Numbered from the stretch's first letter, positions 41,260-51,884 are shown. The stretch: 64,000 nucleotides of DNA from Aeromonas dhakensis (GCF_000820305.1 NZ_CDBH01000032.1:1-64000); one strand, 5' to 3'. The notes: generated from the sequence alone by a model not told the origin. Made by a program: numbers and translations.

Positions 41260-41706
41260 GTGGCGCTCGTTCATACCCAGGCCAAGCGCTATGTGCCTGA
41301 TTTGATGTCCTTGCAGCGTACCTGCGAGGTCAACTACATGACCTTGATGAAGCTGCTGCCCCCAGGCGGCAGTGTGGGGGCGGAACGCCGTTATCAGGTG
41401 GGCAACGGCCTGCAGTTCCAGCTCATGGTGAGCGAGGAAAGCCGCTTCACCAGTCAGGTGATCCTGGCCCAGCACAACCCGGAGTTGCCGAGTTATTTGC
41501 AGGCTCGGATAGAGATTCGTTTGTACCATGACGTGCGGATGGCGGAAGTGTGTGCGGCGCAACAGATTTCAAGGTTGCAACCACGTTATGATTATCCCAA
41601 TAAAAATATGCACCAGCGGGATGAAAAGGAGCAGGTAAACCTGTTTCTGGCCGATTGGCTAAAATTTTGTCTCAGACATGGTACCAGCCTGATAAACATC
41701 CTCTAG
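41260..41706 (+). CDS. yqiB: YqiB-family protein (DUF1249)
   Basis: A 148-residue cytosolic protein of unknown role. It has the family features RYVPDLMSLQRTCEVNY, LLPPGG near residues 35-40, and YPNKNMHQRDEKEQVNLFLADWLKFC near the C-terminus. Start is a GTG at 41260, one base after the nudF stop, with GGAG 7 bases upstream inside nudF. Always found with nudF and cpdA. Confidence 0.9.
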   Translation: MALVHTQAKRYVPDLMSLQRTCEVNYMTLMKLLPPGGSVGAERRYQVGNGLQFQLMVSEESRFTSQVILAQHNPELPSYLQARIEIRLYHDVRMAEVCAAQQISRLQPRYDYPNKNMHQRDEKEQVNLFLADWLKFCLRHGTSLINIL

Positions 41707-41726
41707 TTGAACTCATAAAAAGAAGC

Positions 41727-42551
41727 GTGATTTTGGAAACAGAGCTACCCCAGGCGCAGGACGGCAGTGCGCGCCTGTTGCAAATTACCGACACCCACCT
41801 CTTCGCGAGTGCCGAGGGGCGGCTATTGGCCGTGCGCACTGCCGAGAGCCTGGCTGCCGTGCTGGAACGGGTGCAGGCCAACGACCACCCGTTCGATCTG
41901 ATCCTCGCTACCGGGGATCTCTCCCAGGATCACAGCCCGGAGTCCTACCAGCGTTTCGCCTCCATGATGGCGCCGCTGGCGCGCCCCATCTACTGGCTGC
42001 CCGGCAACCACGACGACGGCCCCCTGATGACCGAATACCTGCATGCGGCCGGCATCAGCGAGGCCAAGCAGCTGGTGGGTGAGCACTGGCAGGTGATCCT
42101 GCTGGATACCCAGGTGCGCGGCAAACCCCACGGGGTGCTGGGGGATCACCAGCTGGCGGCGCTGGATCAGGCGCTGCGCCAGCATCCCGAGCGCCATGCC
42201 CTGATCGCCCTGCACCACCAGGCGGTGCCGGTGGGTTGCGCCTGGCTCGATCAGCACAATCTCAAGAATGCCGACGACCTGTTTGCCGTGCTGGCTCGCC
42301 ACCCGCAGCAGAAGACAATCCTGTTTGGCCACGTCCATCAGGAGTTTGACGAGGTGCACCGCGGGGTGCGGCTGATCGCCAGCCCCTCCACCTGCATCCA
42401 GTTCAAACCGCTCTCCGATGGCTTCGCGCTGGACGAGTCCGGCCCGGGCTGGCGCTACCTCACCCTCTACCCGGATGGTCGCATCGCCAGCCAGGTGTGG
42501 CGTCTGCCGGTGGGGCAGTTCGTGCCCGACCCCGATGCCACCGGTTATTGA
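41727..42551 (+). CDS. cpdA: 3',5'-cyclic AMP phosphodiesterase CpdA
   Basis: Degrades cAMP to AMP and so tunes CRP signalling. The 274-residue class III metallophosphoesterase has QITDTHLF (first metal pair), TGDLSQD, GNHDD, ALHHQAVPVGCAWLDQ and FGHVHQE, all metal-ligand blocks. I used the GTG at 41727; a TTG at 41733 with AGAAG 7 bases upstream is an equal alternative. The usual ATG is absent. Confidence 0.92.
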   Translation: MILETELPQAQDGSARLLQITDTHLFASAEGRLLAVRTAESLAAVLERVQANDHPFDLILATGDLSQDHSPESYQRFASMMAPLARPIYWLPGNHDDGPLMTEYLHAAGISEAKQLVGEHWQVILLDTQVRGKPHGVLGDHQLAALDQALRQHPERHALIALHHQAVPVGCAWLDQHNLKNADDLFAVLARHPQQKTILFGHVHQEFDEVHRGVRLIASPSTCIQFKPLSDGFALDESGPGWRYLTLYPDGRIASQVWRLPVGQFVPDPDATGY

Positions 42552-42560
42552 GGAGTTGCG

Positions 42561-43148
42561 ATGAAGCCCGTACTCCTCTACCTGCACGGTTTCAACTCCT
42601 CGCCCGGCTCCGCCAAGGCGCAGCAGATGGCTGCCTGGGTGGCCGAGCACAGGCCCGATATCGAGGTGGTGATCCCGGCCCAGCCCAACACCCCGGCGGC
42701 GGCCTGGGCGGCCATCGAGCAGACCATTGCCGATCTGCAGAGCCGTTATGGCAGCGCATTCACGCTTGGCGCCGTGGGCAGCTCCCTCGGCGGCTTTATG
42801 GCGACCCGGGTCAGCGAGCGATATGGCTGCCGCGCCGCCCTGATCAACCCGGCGGTGCGCCCGCACGAGCTGCTCTGCGACTACCTCGGCCCCCAGACCA
42901 ACCCCTACACGGGGGAACAGTATCAACTGCTGCCTGAACACATGGATGAGCTGCGGGCACTGGCGGTCCCGGTGAGCGTCCCCGAGCGACTCTGGGTACT
43001 GCAACAGCAGGAAGACGAGGTGCTCGACTATCGCAAGGCGCTGGACGAATACCGTTTTGCCCGCCTCTCGCTGGAGTGCGGTGGCGACCACGCCTTTGTG
43101 GCGTTCGAACGCTACCCCGCCCAGATCGTCCGTTTCCTCGGGCTTTAA
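42561..43148 (+). CDS. yqiA: YqiA esterase (alpha/beta hydrolase)
   Basis: A 195-residue single-domain hydrolase with palmitoyl-CoA and acyl-ester activity in E. coli. The nucleophile Ser75 is in GSSLGG (73-78); YLHGFNSSPGS at 7-17 is the oxyanion start; CGGDHAF near the C-terminus gives the catalytic His. It lies 9 bases after cpdA. In E. coli parE follows directly; here five other genes intervene. Confidence 0.9.
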   Translation: MKPVLLYLHGFNSSPGSAKAQQMAAWVAEHRPDIEVVIPAQPNTPAAAWAAIEQTIADLQSRYGSAFTLGAVGSSLGGFMATRVSERYGCRAALINPAVRPHELLCDYLGPQTNPYTGEQYQLLPEHMDELRALAVPVSVPERLWVLQQQEDEVLDYRKALDEYRFARLSLECGGDHAFVAFERYPAQIVRFLGL

Positions 43149-43150
43149 TA

Positions 43151-43774
43151 ATGCAACCGCCATTGGCCGCCTTTCTGGAACAGGTGCTGGCCACGGCGCA
43201 AGCGGGCCTCACTTACTCCAACGATCCCTTCGATATCGGCCGCTTCGAGGCGCTGCGAGCCGCCACTGTGGCGCTCATCGCCAGCCAGAGCGAGCTGGCA
43301 CCGGAAGCCATCAGCGACTGGATCGCCCTCGATCGCGGTTATCCCACCCCCAAGCTCGATGTGCGGGCCTTCATTCAAAACGATGCGGGCCATATCCTGC
43401 TGGTGCAGGAGCGCAGCGACGGCTGCTGGACTCTGCCGGGGGGCTGGTGCGACATCGGTGACTCGCCGGCGGGGGCCGTGGTGCGCGAAGTGGTGGAGGA
43501 GACCGGCCTGGCGTGTCGGACTGTGCAGCTGCTGGCGCTGTTCGACAAGCTCAAACACCCCCATCCACCTCAGCTGCCCCACGCTCACAAGGCGTTCTTC
43601 CTGTGCGAGGTGACCGGCGGCCAGCTGCTGGACGAAACCGATGAAACCAAAGGGGCGGGGTTCTTTCCCATCGATGACTTGCCCCCGCTCTCTCGCCATC
43701 GGGTGGTGGAATCCCAGCTGCGCACCCTGTACGACCATCTTTTGCAGGGGCGGCAGGATACCCTGTTTGATTGA
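43151..43774 (+). CDS. Nudix hydrolase with N-terminal NUDIX_X-type domain
   Basis: A 207-residue protein with an N-terminal helical domain (1-65) of the kind that precedes Nudix domains acting on X-linked nucleoside diphosphates, then a Nudix domain with box GGWCDIGDSPAGAVVREVVEETGL (about 96-120). It starts 2 bases after yqiA, with a weak ribosome site, so translation may be coupled. The substrate is unknown (NDP-linked compounds likely). Confidence 0.85.
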   Translation: MQPPLAAFLEQVLATAQAGLTYSNDPFDIGRFEALRAATVALIASQSELAPEAISDWIALDRGYPTPKLDVRAFIQNDAGHILLVQERSDGCWTLPGGWCDIGDSPAGAVVREVVEETGLACRTVQLLALFDKLKHPHPPQLPHAHKAFFLCEVTGGQLLDETDETKGAGFFPIDDLPPLSRHRVVESQLRTLYDHLLQGRQDTLFD

Positions 43775-43810
43775 CATCTGAGGATGTGACCCCGTCTGCA
43801 AGGAGGCAGC

Positions 43811-44212
43811 ATGATCAAGCGCATCGGCAATACCCCCATCCAGGAGCGACACAAGGCCAGCTGTCACTGCGGCGCCGTGGTGCTGGAGCTGACCCTGCCG
43901 GATGGCGTGGTGGATCCGCGCCGTTGCGACTGTTCGCTCTGCCGGCGGCGGGGCGCCATCGTCGCCTCGGTGCCGCTCTCCGGCATCCGCATCCTGCAGG
44001 GGGAGGCGGTGCTGAGCTGCTACCAGTTCAATACCCGCACCGCCAAACACTACTTCTGCAGCATCTGCGGCATCTACACCCACCATCAGCGTCGCTCCAA
44101 TCCGGCCCAGTATGGTTACAATCTCGCCTGCCTCGAAGGGGTCAATCCATTCGAGCTGGGCGAGGTGCCGACGCGCGACGGCATCAACCATCCGGCGGAT
44201 CGGCTGGTCTGA
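43811..44212 (+). CDS. GFA/CENP-V-family zinc protein
   Basis: A 133-residue glutathione-dependent formaldehyde-activating (GFA) family protein. The zinc ligands are CHC (18-20), CDCSLC (39-44) and CSIC (83-86). Members are linked to glutathione-adduct chemistry, but most are uncharacterised. AGGAGG precedes the ATG at 43811. It may still be in the nudF-yqiA transcript. Confidence 0.87.
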   Translation: MIKRIGNTPIQERHKASCHCGAVVLELTLPDGVVDPRRCDCSLCRRRGAIVASVPLSGIRILQGEAVLSCYQFNTRTAKHYFCSICGIYTHHQRRSNPAQYGYNLACLEGVNPFELGEVPTRDGINHPADRLV

Positions 44213-44329
44213 CCGGCAGGGTCTCATCTGCTTCTGTAGCGCCCTGCATGGCTGTGATAATCTTGCCAGACCCGCCGCAGGGCGGGCCTTGAGTCCGCAT
44301 TATCTCGCTTGCCAACAGGGAGCCCGCTT

Positions 44330-44548
44330 GTGACAACTTCAGCCCTGCCGGATCTGATCCTGGGCGCCTCTCTCTACTTTCCGCCCCTGTTCAAGGCGGT
44401 CCTGCTCGGTCTGCTGGGCTGGCTGCCGGTGCACCACCTGCTGCGTGACTGGCTCTACGGCGGGGATGTCTGGCATCCCCTGCTGATGGATCTCTCCCTG
44501 TTTATCCTCGCCGTCAGCGGCGCCCTATGGATATTGCTACATGGCTAA
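44330..44548 (+). CDS. DUF1656 small membrane protein (AaeX-like)
   Basis: A 72-residue protein with two predicted helices (about 18-33 and 52-69), a GTG start and GGGAG 7 bases upstream. AaeX-type proteins sit in front of HlyD/FUSC efflux pairs. Its stop overlaps the HlyD start by 8 bases. Confidence 0.8.
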   Translation: MTTSALPDLILGASLYFPPLFKAVLLGLLGWLPVHHLLRDWLYGGDVWHPLLMDLSLFILAVSGALWILLHG

Positions 44549-45407
44549 ATCACCCCTCGCGACCCTCAAATACTTCTCCACCCTGCTGGTCTGCGCGCTG
44601 GCGCTGGCGGCGGGCTGGTGGCTGTGGAACTACTACATGCAGGGGCCCTGGACCCGGGATGGCAAGGTGCGGGCCGAGCTGGTCAGCATCACCCCCGAGG
44701 TGTCGGGCAAGATCGTCAGGATAGCGGTGAAAGACAACCAGCTGGTCAAGGCGGGGGAGGAGATCTTTACCCTGGATCCCGAGCCCTACCGGATCGCGCT
44801 GGACAACGCCCAGGCGGCGCTGGCCAAGGCCAAATCGGATCTCGACAAGGCGGAGCACGAGGCGAGCCGGCGCAGCGGCCTGTCGCGCAGCGTCATCTCC
44901 GCCGAGGCGGTGGACGAGGCCCGCCTCAATGCCCAGGCGATGAGGGCGGCCTACCAGGTGGCTCAGGCCAATCTGGAGCAGGCCAGATGGTCGCTGGCCA
45001 AGACCCGGGTGCATGCCGCGAGCGACGGTTACATCACCAACTTGCAGACCCGGGTCGGCAACTATGCCAGCGCCGGCGTGCCGCTGGTGGCGCTGGTGGA
45101 CATCCACTCCTTCTACGTGCAGGGCTACTTCGAGGAGACCAAGCTCAGGCACATAGCGCCGGGCAAACCGGCCGAGGTGGTGCTCTACAGCGGGGAGCAG
45201 CGGCTGCGCGGCGAGGTGGAGAGCATAGGGCGCGCCATCCACGATCAGAGCGTGGAGGGGGTCGACAACCTGCTGCTGGACGTCAAACCCAATGTGCCCT
45301 GGGTACGGCTGGCCCAGCGGGTACCGGTGCGGATCAAGCTGCTGGAGGTGCCGCCCGAACTGACGCTGATTGCAGGCACCACCTGCACCATCACCATAGG
45401 GGAGTAA
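44541..45407 (+). CDS. HlyD-family efflux periplasmic adaptor (AaeA-like)
   Basis: A 288-residue membrane-fusion protein: one N-terminal helix (about 10-30), a lipoyl half with [21 protein letters not shown], a hairpin (about 95-150), and the second lipoyl half [25 protein letters not shown]. It connects the inner-membrane FUSC pump to an outer-membrane channel such as TolC. The gene is 1 base before the FUSC gene, and the three genes form an aaeXAB-type operon. Confidence 0.87.
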   Translation: MAKSPLATLKYFSTLLVCALALAAGWWLWNYYMQGPWTRDGKVRAELVSITPEVSGKIVRIAVKDNQLVKAGEEIFTLDPEPYRIALDNAQAALAKAKSDLDKAEHEASRRSGLSRSVISAEAVDEARLNAQAMRAAYQVAQANLEQARWSLAKTRVHAASDGYITNLQTRVGNYASAGVPLVALVDIHSFYVQGYFEETKLRHIAPGKPAEVVLYSGEQRLRGEVESIGRAIHDQSVEGVDNLLLDVKPNVPWVRLAQRVPVRIKLLEVPPELTLIAGTTCTITIGE

Positions 45408-45408
45408 G

Positions 45409-47418
45409 GTGGTCGCCTCGCTCTGGCGCCAGACCCCCTGGGGCAAGGCCAATGGCGGCCAGTGGCGCTACGCCCTGCGCAACAGCCTGGCCATGTGCCT
45501 GTCGCTCTGGCTGGCCTTCGTGCTGGAGCTGGACTCCCCCTACTGGGCGATGACCTCAGCCGCGGTGGTGAGCTTTCCCACCGTGGGCGGGGTCATCAGC
45601 AAGAGTCTGGGGCGAGTGGTGGGCAGCCTCATCGGTGCAATGGCGGCGGTGGTGATCACCGGCCTTGGCATCAGCGATCCCTGGCTGTTCAGCTTCCTCA
45701 TCGCGCTCTGGTTGGCGCTGTGCACCTACATCTCCAACCACCATCAGAACAACGTCTCCTACGCCTTTGCGCTGGCGGGCTACACCGCCGCCATCATCGC
45801 CTTCTCCTGCGTCAACGTGACCGACCCGCAGCACATCTTCGACATCGCCCAGGCGCGGGTGAGCGAGGTGATCGTCGGCATCCTCTGCGGCGGCCTGCTG
45901 ATGATGATCTTGCCTAGCACCTCCGATGGCGAGACCCTGCTGCAGTCGCTGCAAAAGACCCAGGCCCGTCTGCTGGAGCATGCCCAGCTGCTCTGGCTGG
46001 GGGAGGCGAGCCCGGAGGTGCGCACCGCCCACGAGGGGCTGATCGGCCAGATCCTCACCATGAACGTGCTGCGCATCCAGGCGGTCTGGAGCCATCACAG
46101 GTTGCGGCGCCACAACAAGCTGCTCAACTTCCTGCTGCACCGCCAGCTGCGCCTCATCAGCCTCATCTCCAGCCAGCGCCGCATGCTGCACAACTGGCCG
46201 GCGCAACCGGAGGGTCTGCAGGCGCTGCTGGAGCGGCTGCTGGTCGAGCTGGGCCAGCCCGGCTGTGACAAGTATCGCATTGCCCGGTTGCTGGCCCCCT
46301 TGGTGCCGACGGCGGCCAGAGACTACCGGCTGCACACCTTCTGGCGACGGCTGCGCCACTTCTGCTGGAGCTATCTGGAGTGTCAGCGCTGGCTGGATCG
46401 GCTGGCCCGCTACGACGATCAGGAGTGGCCGGCGCCGCCGCACCACTCCTCGCTCACCAACCACACCGACACGCTGGAGGCGGCCTACAACGGCGGGCGT
46501 ACTTTCCTCTGCGTGCTGCTGGGCTGCGCCTTCTGGATCCACAGCCAGTGGGATGCGGGCAGCTCGGCGCTGACCCTGCTCGCCATCTGCTGCGTGCTCT
46601 ACTCGGCCACCCCGGCACCTGCCAAGGGGGCCAACACCATGCTCAAGGCGATCCTGCTGCTGAGCCTCATCTGCTTTGTGGTCAAGTTCGGCCTGATGAT
46701 CCGCCTCGACGACTTCTGGCTCTTCTGCGCCCTGCTGCTGCCCGTGCTCATCACCATGCAACTGTTCAAGCAGCAACAGCCCAGGCAGGCGGTGCTGTGG
46801 GGCCAGCTCATCGTGCTGCTCGGCTCCTTTCTCGCCATCACCAATCCACCGAGCTACGACTACCTGCAGTACATCAACGGCAGCCTGGGGCAGGCGCTGG
46901 GGGTGATGAGCGCCGGACTGGCATTCCAGCTGCTGCGACCGAGCTCGGATCGGCGCAAGAGCCGCCGCCTCATCCGCTCCCTGCGCTGCCACTTTATCGA
47001 TCAGCTGGAGCCGGCCCCGCGCCAGAGCGAGAGCCAGTTCGAATCGCTCATCTATCACTGCATCAGCCAGCTCAGCCAGAGCCAGGATCAGACCGCCCGC
47101 CTCTGGGTGCTGCGCTGGGGCGTGGTGCTGCTCAACTGCAGCCACATCGTCTGGCAGTTGCGCCAGTGGCGCGGCGAGGATCAGCCCCTCTACCTGGTGC
47201 GCGACAACTGCATCCGCTCTCTGCAGGGGATCCTCACCGAGCAGGGGGTGCAGCATGCCTCCCTGGATCGCACCCTGGCCGAGCTGCAGCGGATCAGCGC
47301 GGCCCTGGCCAACCACAGGGAGCCGACGGCGCGGGAGCTGGCCGGCATGGTGTGGCGGCTGCACAGCTCCCTCTCCCAGTTGCAGCAGGCGCTGCCGGTG
47401 GCGGCCGAGGCACGCTGA
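45409..47418 (+). CDS. FUSC-family efflux pump (AaeB-like)
   Basis: A 669-residue inner-membrane protein with two sets of about five helices (about 20-150 and 360-500) around a cytosolic helical region, the FUSC/aromatic-acid exporter layout. In E. coli AaeB exports p-hydroxybenzoic acid. The local start is GTG at 45409. No aaeR-type LysR regulator is next to it. It may be a resistance pump for aromatic acids; substrate not proven. Confidence 0.85.
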   Translation: MVASLWRQTPWGKANGGQWRYALRNSLAMCLSLWLAFVLELDSPYWAMTSAAVVSFPTVGGVISKSLGRVVGSLIGAMAAVVITGLGISDPWLFSFLIALWLALCTYISNHHQNNVSYAFALAGYTAAIIAFSCVNVTDPQHIFDIAQARVSEVIVGILCGGLLMMILPSTSDGETLLQSLQKTQARLLEHAQLLWLGEASPEVRTAHEGLIGQILTMNVLRIQAVWSHHRLRRHNKLLNFLLHRQLRLISLISSQRRMLHNWPAQPEGLQALLERLLVELGQPGCDKYRIARLLAPLVPTAARDYRLHTFWRRLRHFCWSYLECQRWLDRLARYDDQEWPAPPHHSSLTNHTDTLEAAYNGGRTFLCVLLGCAFWIHSQWDAGSSALTLLAICCVLYSATPAPAKGANTMLKAILLLSLICFVVKFGLMIRLDDFWLFCALLLPVLITMQLFKQQQPRQAVLWGQLIVLLGSFLAITNPPSYDYLQYINGSLGQALGVMSAGLAFQLLRPSSDRRKSRRLIRSLRCHFIDQLEPAPRQSESQFESLIYHCISQLSQSQDQTARLWVLRWGVVLLNCSHIVWQLRQWRGEDQPLYLVRDNCIRSLQGILTEQGVQHASLDRTLAELQRISAALANHREPTARELAGMVWRLHSSLSQLQQALPVAAEAR

Positions 47419-47532
47419 ACGGGCCGGCGGGGCGACTTACCCCGTCCGGATCAAGCTTTGCCGCCGCCGGGTTTGTCCAATACCCTCCCAACGAGTAAGA
47501 TTCTCCCCAAACGTCAATTCGCAAGGCCCTCC

Positions 47533-49431
47533 ATGTCTACTCAATACAATGCGGATGCCATTGAGGTCCTCAATGGCCTTGAACCGGTGCGTCGCCGCCC
47601 CGGCATGTATACCGATACCACCCGGCCCAATCACCTCGGCCAGGAGGTCATCGACAACAGCGTCGATGAGGCGCTGGCGGGTCACGCCCGTACCCTGGAG
47701 GTGACCCTGTATGAAGATCAGTCCCTCGAGGTGATCGACGACGGCCGCGGCATGCCGGTCGACATCCATCCGGAGGAAGGGGTGTGCGGGGTGGAGCTGA
47801 TCCTCTGCAAGCTGCACGCGGGCGGCAAGTTCTCCAACAAGAACTACCAGTTCTCCGGCGGTCTGCACGGGGTGGGTATCTCGGTAGTAAACGCCCTCTC
47901 CGAGCGGGTCGAGGTGACGGTGCGCCGCGATGGCCAGGTCTACGACATCGCCTTCGAGAAGGGTGAGAAGGTGCAGGAGCTGACTATCACCGGCACCTGC
48001 GGGCGCCGCAACACCGGCACCAGGGTGCGCTTCTGGCCGGAAGCCCACTACTTCGATTCGCCCCGTTTCTCGGTCTCCAAGCTGGAGCACCTGCTCAAGG
48101 CCAAGGCGGTGCTCTGCCCGGGTCTGACCATCAAGTTCCTCGACAAGAACACCGGCATCAAGCTGGAGTGGTGCTATGAAGACGGCCTCAAGGATTACCT
48201 GGTCGACGCGGTCAAGCAGTTCACCTGCCTGCCGGAGCAGCCCTTTGTCGGCGCCTTCAGCACCGAGCAGTCGGCGGTGGACTGGGCCCTGTGCTGGCTG
48301 CCTGAAGGGGGCGAATGCCTCGCCGAATCCTATGTAAACCTGATCCCCACCGCCCAGGGCGGTACCCACGTCAACGGTCTGCGCCAGGGGCTGCTCGACG
48401 CCATGCGCGAGTTCTGCGAGTTCCGCAACCTGCTGCCGCGCGGGGTCAAGCTGACCCCGGAAGACATCTGGGATCGCTGCGCCTACATCCTCTCCATCAA
48501 GATGCAGGATCCGCAGTTTGCCGGTCAGACCAAGGAGCGGCTCTCCTCGCGCCAGAGCTCGGCGTTCGTGTCGGGCGTGGTGAAGGATGCCTTCAGCCTC
48601 TACCTCAACAGCAACACTGAGCTGGCCGAACAGCTGGCCGAGCTCTGCATCTCCAGCGCCCAGCGCCGGATGCGCGCCGCCAAGACGGTGGTGCGCAAGA
48701 AGATAACCCAGGGCCCGGCCCTGCCCGGCAAGCTCACCGACTGCGGCTGCGCCGACCCCATGCAGGGGGAGCTGTTCCTGGTGGAGGGTGACTCTGCGGG
48801 TGGTAGTGCCAAGCAGGCACGGGATCGGGAGTTTCAGGCCATCATGCCGCTGCGCGGCAAGATCCTGAACACCTGGGAGGTGGAGGCCGGTCAGGTACTC
48901 GCCTCGCAAGAAGTGCACGACATCTCGGTAGCCATCGGGCTCGACCCGGACTCCGACGATCTCTCCGGCCTGCGCTACGGCAAGGTATGCATTCTGGCGG
49001 ATGCGGACTCGGACGGTCTGCATATCGCCACCCTGCTCTGCGCGCTCTTTGTGAAGCATTTCCGCGCGCTGGTGGAGAAGGGGCACGTCTACGTGGCCAT
49101 GCCGCCCCTCTACCGGATCGATATCGGCAAAGAGGTCTACTACGCCCTCGACGAGGACGAGAAGAACGGCGTGTTGCAGCGGGTCGAAGCCGAGAAGAAA
49201 AAGGGCAAGGTGATGGTGACCCGATTCAAGGGGCTGGGTGAGATGAACCCGAAACAGCTGCGGGAAACCACCATGGATCCCAACACCCGCCGCCTGGTGC
49301 AACTCACCATGGGCGCCGAAGGGGACGAGGGGGATGAGACCCTGCAGCTGATGGACATGCTGCTGGCCAAGAAGCGCGCGAGCGATCGCCGCGAGTGGCT
49401 GGAAGAGAAGGGCAACCTGGCGATCATCTAG
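47533..49431 (+). CDS. parE: DNA topoisomerase IV subunit B
   Basis: The ATPase subunit of topoisomerase IV, which unlinks daughter chromosomes. The 632-residue protein has the GHKL ATP site (DNSVDEALAGH, DDGRGMPVD, GGLHGVGISVVNALS) and the Toprim domain (EGDSAGGSAKQARD and DADSDG metal motif), and ends in the usual C-terminal domain. The ATG at 47533 is chosen because its first residues MSTQYNADAIEVLNGLEPVRRR match ParE. It is separated from parC by 109 bases and probably shares its message. Confidence 0.96.
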   Translation: MSTQYNADAIEVLNGLEPVRRRPGMYTDTTRPNHLGQEVIDNSVDEALAGHARTLEVTLYEDQSLEVIDDGRGMPVDIHPEEGVCGVELILCKLHAGGKFSNKNYQFSGGLHGVGISVVNALSERVEVTVRRDGQVYDIAFEKGEKVQELTITGTCGRRNTGTRVRFWPEAHYFDSPRFSVSKLEHLLKAKAVLCPGLTIKFLDKNTGIKLEWCYEDGLKDYLVDAVKQFTCLPEQPFVGAFSTEQSAVDWALCWLPEGGECLAESYVNLIPTAQGGTHVNGLRQGLLDAMREFCEFRNLLPRGVKLTPEDIWDRCAYILSIKMQDPQFAGQTKERLSSRQSSAFVSGVVKDAFSLYLNSNTELAEQLAELCISSAQRRMRAAKTVVRKKITQGPALPGKLTDCGCADPMQGELFLVEGDSAGGSAKQARDREFQAIMPLRGKILNTWEVEAGQVLASQEVHDISVAIGLDPDSDDLSGLRYGKVCILADADSDGLHIATLLCALFVKHFRALVEKGHVYVAMPPLYRIDIGKEVYYALDEDEKNGVLQRVEAEKKKGKVMVTRFKGLGEMNPKQLRETTMDPNTRRLVQLTMGAEGDEGDETLQLMDMLLAKKRASDRREWLEEKGNLAII

Positions 49432-49540
49432 GTCAGCCCGCTCTCGTCATCATCCAAGCCGTCGGCTGGCCCGGACAGGGCCAGCAAGCATTTAGCCGGA
49501 GTCGCCCTGTGGCGGCTCCCGAACCGAAAGAGATAATCAC

Positions 49541-51835
49541 ATGAGTGATGCTATCGAGCTCAGTCTGGACGGGGTAGAGCGCCAGCCAATGCGCACCTTC
49601 ACCGAACAGGCTTACTTGAACTACTCCATGTACGTCATCATGGATCGGGCCCTGCCGCATATCGGCGACGGCCTCAAGCCCGTGCAGCGGCGCATCATCT
49701 ACGCCATGAGCGAGCTGGGTCTGTCGGCCCTCTCCAAGCACAAGAAGTCCGCCCGTACCGTGGGTGACGTGCTGGGTAAGTACCACCCCCACGGCGACAG
49801 CGCCTGTTACGAAGCCATGGTGCTGATGGCCCAGCCCTTCTCCTACCGCTACCCGCTGGTGGACGGTCAGGGCAACTGGGGGGCACCGGACGATCCCAAA
49901 TCCTTCGCCGCCATGCGTTATACCGAGGCGCGGCTGTCGCGCTTCTCCGAGCTGCTGCTCTCCGAGCTGGGTCAGGGCACGGTGGAGTGGACGCCGAACT
50001 TCGACGGCACCATGAAAGAGCCCGTGGTGCTGCCCGCCCGCCTGCCGCACATCCTGCTCAACGGGGTGACCGGCATCGCGGTGGGGATGGCGACCGATAT
50101 CCCGCCCCACAACGCGCGGGAAGTGGCCCACGCCTGTGTGGAGCTCCTGGACAACCCCAATGCTGGCCTGGATGCGCTGATGGCCCATGTGCAGGGGCCG
50201 GACTACCCGACCAATGCCGAGATCATCACGCCCCGCGACGACATCCGCAAAATCTACGAGACCGGCAAGGGCTCAATCAAGCAGCGGGCGGTGTGGAGCG
50301 AAGAAGATGGCGACATCGTCATCACAGCGCTGCCCCATCAGGCCTCCGGCGCCAAGATCATGGAGCAGATTGCCGCCCAGATGGTGGCGAAAAAGCTGCC
50401 GATGGTCACCGATCTGCGCGATGAGTCGGACCACGAAAACCCGACCCGTCTGGTGATCGTGCCGCGCTCCAACCGGGTGGACGTGGAGGGGCTGATGGCC
50501 CACCTGTTCGCCACCACGGACTTGGAGAAGAACTACCGGGTCAACCTCAACATCCTGGGTCTGGACAACCGGCCCCAGGTGAAAGACCTCAAGACCATCC
50601 TCACCGAGTGGCTGAGTTTTCGCCGTGAGACGGTGCGTCGCCGCCTACAGTATCGCCTCGACAAAGTGTTGGCCCGCCTGCACATCCTCGAAGGTTTGCT
50701 GATCGCCTACCTCAACATCGACGAGGTGATCGAGATCATCCGTACCGAGGAGGAGCCGGGCCGGGTGATGATGGAGCGTTTCAACATCAGCGAGACCCAG
50801 GCCGAGGCGATCCTCGAGCTCAAACTGCGCCACCTGGCCAAGCTCGAAGAGTTCAAGCTGCGCGCCGAACAGAACGAACTGGCGGAAGAGCGCGACAAGC
50901 TCGAACTGATCCTGGGTTCCGAGCGCCGTCTCAGCACCCTGCTGAAGAAAGAGATCCTGGCGGATGCCGAGAAGTACGGCGACGATCGCCGCACCCCGCT
51001 GGTGGAGCGCGCCACCGCCGTGGCCCTGACCGAGAAGGAGCTCACCCCGAGTGAGCCGGTCACCGTGATCCTGTCCGACAAGGGCTGGGTGCGCGCCGCC
51101 AAGGGCCACGACGTGGACGTGGAGGGTCTCTCCTACAAGGCGGGGGACAACTATCTCGCCCACGCCCATGGCCGTAGCAACCAGCAGGCGGTGTTCCTCT
51201 CCACCCTGGGGAGAACCTACTCGCTGGAGGCTCACACCCTGCCCTCCGCCCGTAGTCAGGGCGAGCCGCTCACCGGCCGCTTCGCGCTGGGGGCTGGTGA
51301 AGAGGTGCGCCATCTGGTGATGGGCAACGAGGGCGAGCCGTATCTGATCGCGAGCGACGCCGGTTACGGCTTCGTCTGCAAATACGACGACCTGATTGGC
51401 AAGAACAAGAACGGCAAGGCGCTGCTCACCGTGCCGGAAGGGGGCATCGTCATGGCGCCCCAGAAGATAGGCGCACCGGACACCGATCTCTGCATGGCCA
51501 TCTCCAACGAAGGACGCATGTTGCTGTTCCCGCTGAGCACACTGCCGGTGCTCGGCAAGGGCAAGGGCAACAAGCTCATCAGCATCCCCTCGGCGCGCGT
51601 GAAGGCGCGGGAGGAGTTTGTGGTGATGGCCGCCGTTATCCCGCAGGGCCAGTCGGTTACCCTGTTTGCCGGCAAGCGCAAGCTCACCCTCAAGCCATCC
51701 GACCTTGACTACTACCGCGGCGAGCGCGGCCGCCGCGGCGCCAAATTGCCCCGCGGTTTGCAGCGGGTCGATCGCATCGAGATTGAACCCGTCGCCGGCG
51801 CCGAACCGGTAGCCGGAGAAAATCAGGAAGGGTAG
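49541..51835 (+). CDS. parC: DNA topoisomerase IV subunit A
   Basis: The DNA-cleaving subunit, 764 residues. The catalytic Tyr is in [11 protein letters not shown] (about 127). The quinolone-determining region [12 protein letters not shown] carries the wild-type Ser87 and Glu91, so no ParC change typical of quinolone resistance is visible. The C-terminal beta-propeller (about 500-740) has repeats such as [12 protein letters not shown]. Preceded by an imperfect hairpin (49498-49519) in the parE-parC gap. Confidence 0.96.
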   Translation: MSDAIELSLDGVERQPMRTFTEQAYLNYSMYVIMDRALPHIGDGLKPVQRRIIYAMSELGLSALSKHKKSARTVGDVLGKYHPHGDSACYEAMVLMAQPFSYRYPLVDGQGNWGAPDDPKSFAAMRYTEARLSRFSELLLSELGQGTVEWTPNFDGTMKEPVVLPARLPHILLNGVTGIAVGMATDIPPHNAREVAHACVELLDNPNAGLDALMAHVQGPDYPTNAEIITPRDDIRKIYETGKGSIKQRAVWSEEDGDIVITALPHQASGAKIMEQIAAQMVAKKLPMVTDLRDESDHENPTRLVIVPRSNRVDVEGLMAHLFATTDLEKNYRVNLNILGLDNRPQVKDLKTILTEWLSFRRETVRRRLQYRLDKVLARLHILEGLLIAYLNIDEVIEIIRTEEEPGRVMMERFNISETQAEAILELKLRHLAKLEEFKLRAEQNELAEERDKLELILGSERRLSTLLKKEILADAEKYGDDRRTPLVERATAVALTEKELTPSEPVTVILSDKGWVRAAKGHDVDVEGLSYKAGDNYLAHAHGRSNQQAVFLSTLGRTYSLEAHTLPSARSQGEPLTGRFALGAGEEVRHLVMGNEGEPYLIASDAGYGFVCKYDDLIGKNKNGKALLTVPEGGIVMAPQKIGAPDTDLCMAISNEGRMLLFPLSTLPVLGKGKGNKLISIPSARVKAREEFVVMAAVIPQGQSVTLFAGKRKLTLKPSDLDYYRGERGRRGAKLPRGLQRVDRIEIEPVAGAEPVAGENQEG

Positions 51836-51853
51836 TCAACGGATCTATACAAG

Positions 51854-51884
51854 ATGGGAGCGAATTATTCGCTCCCATTTTTTT
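51854..51884 (+). terminator. Terminator of parC
   Basis: ATGGGAGCGAAT with its complement ATTCGCTCCCAT after one base, followed by seven T; a strong stem ending the parE-parC message. Confidence 0.9.

Noticed and set aside
45556-49302. 602- and 621-codon minus-strand frames over the FUSC gene and parE
   Set aside because: Shadows of real plus-strand genes with complete domain sets.
49541-51835. Quinolone-resistance change in ParC
   Set aside because: Ser87 and Glu91 of the determining region are wild type.
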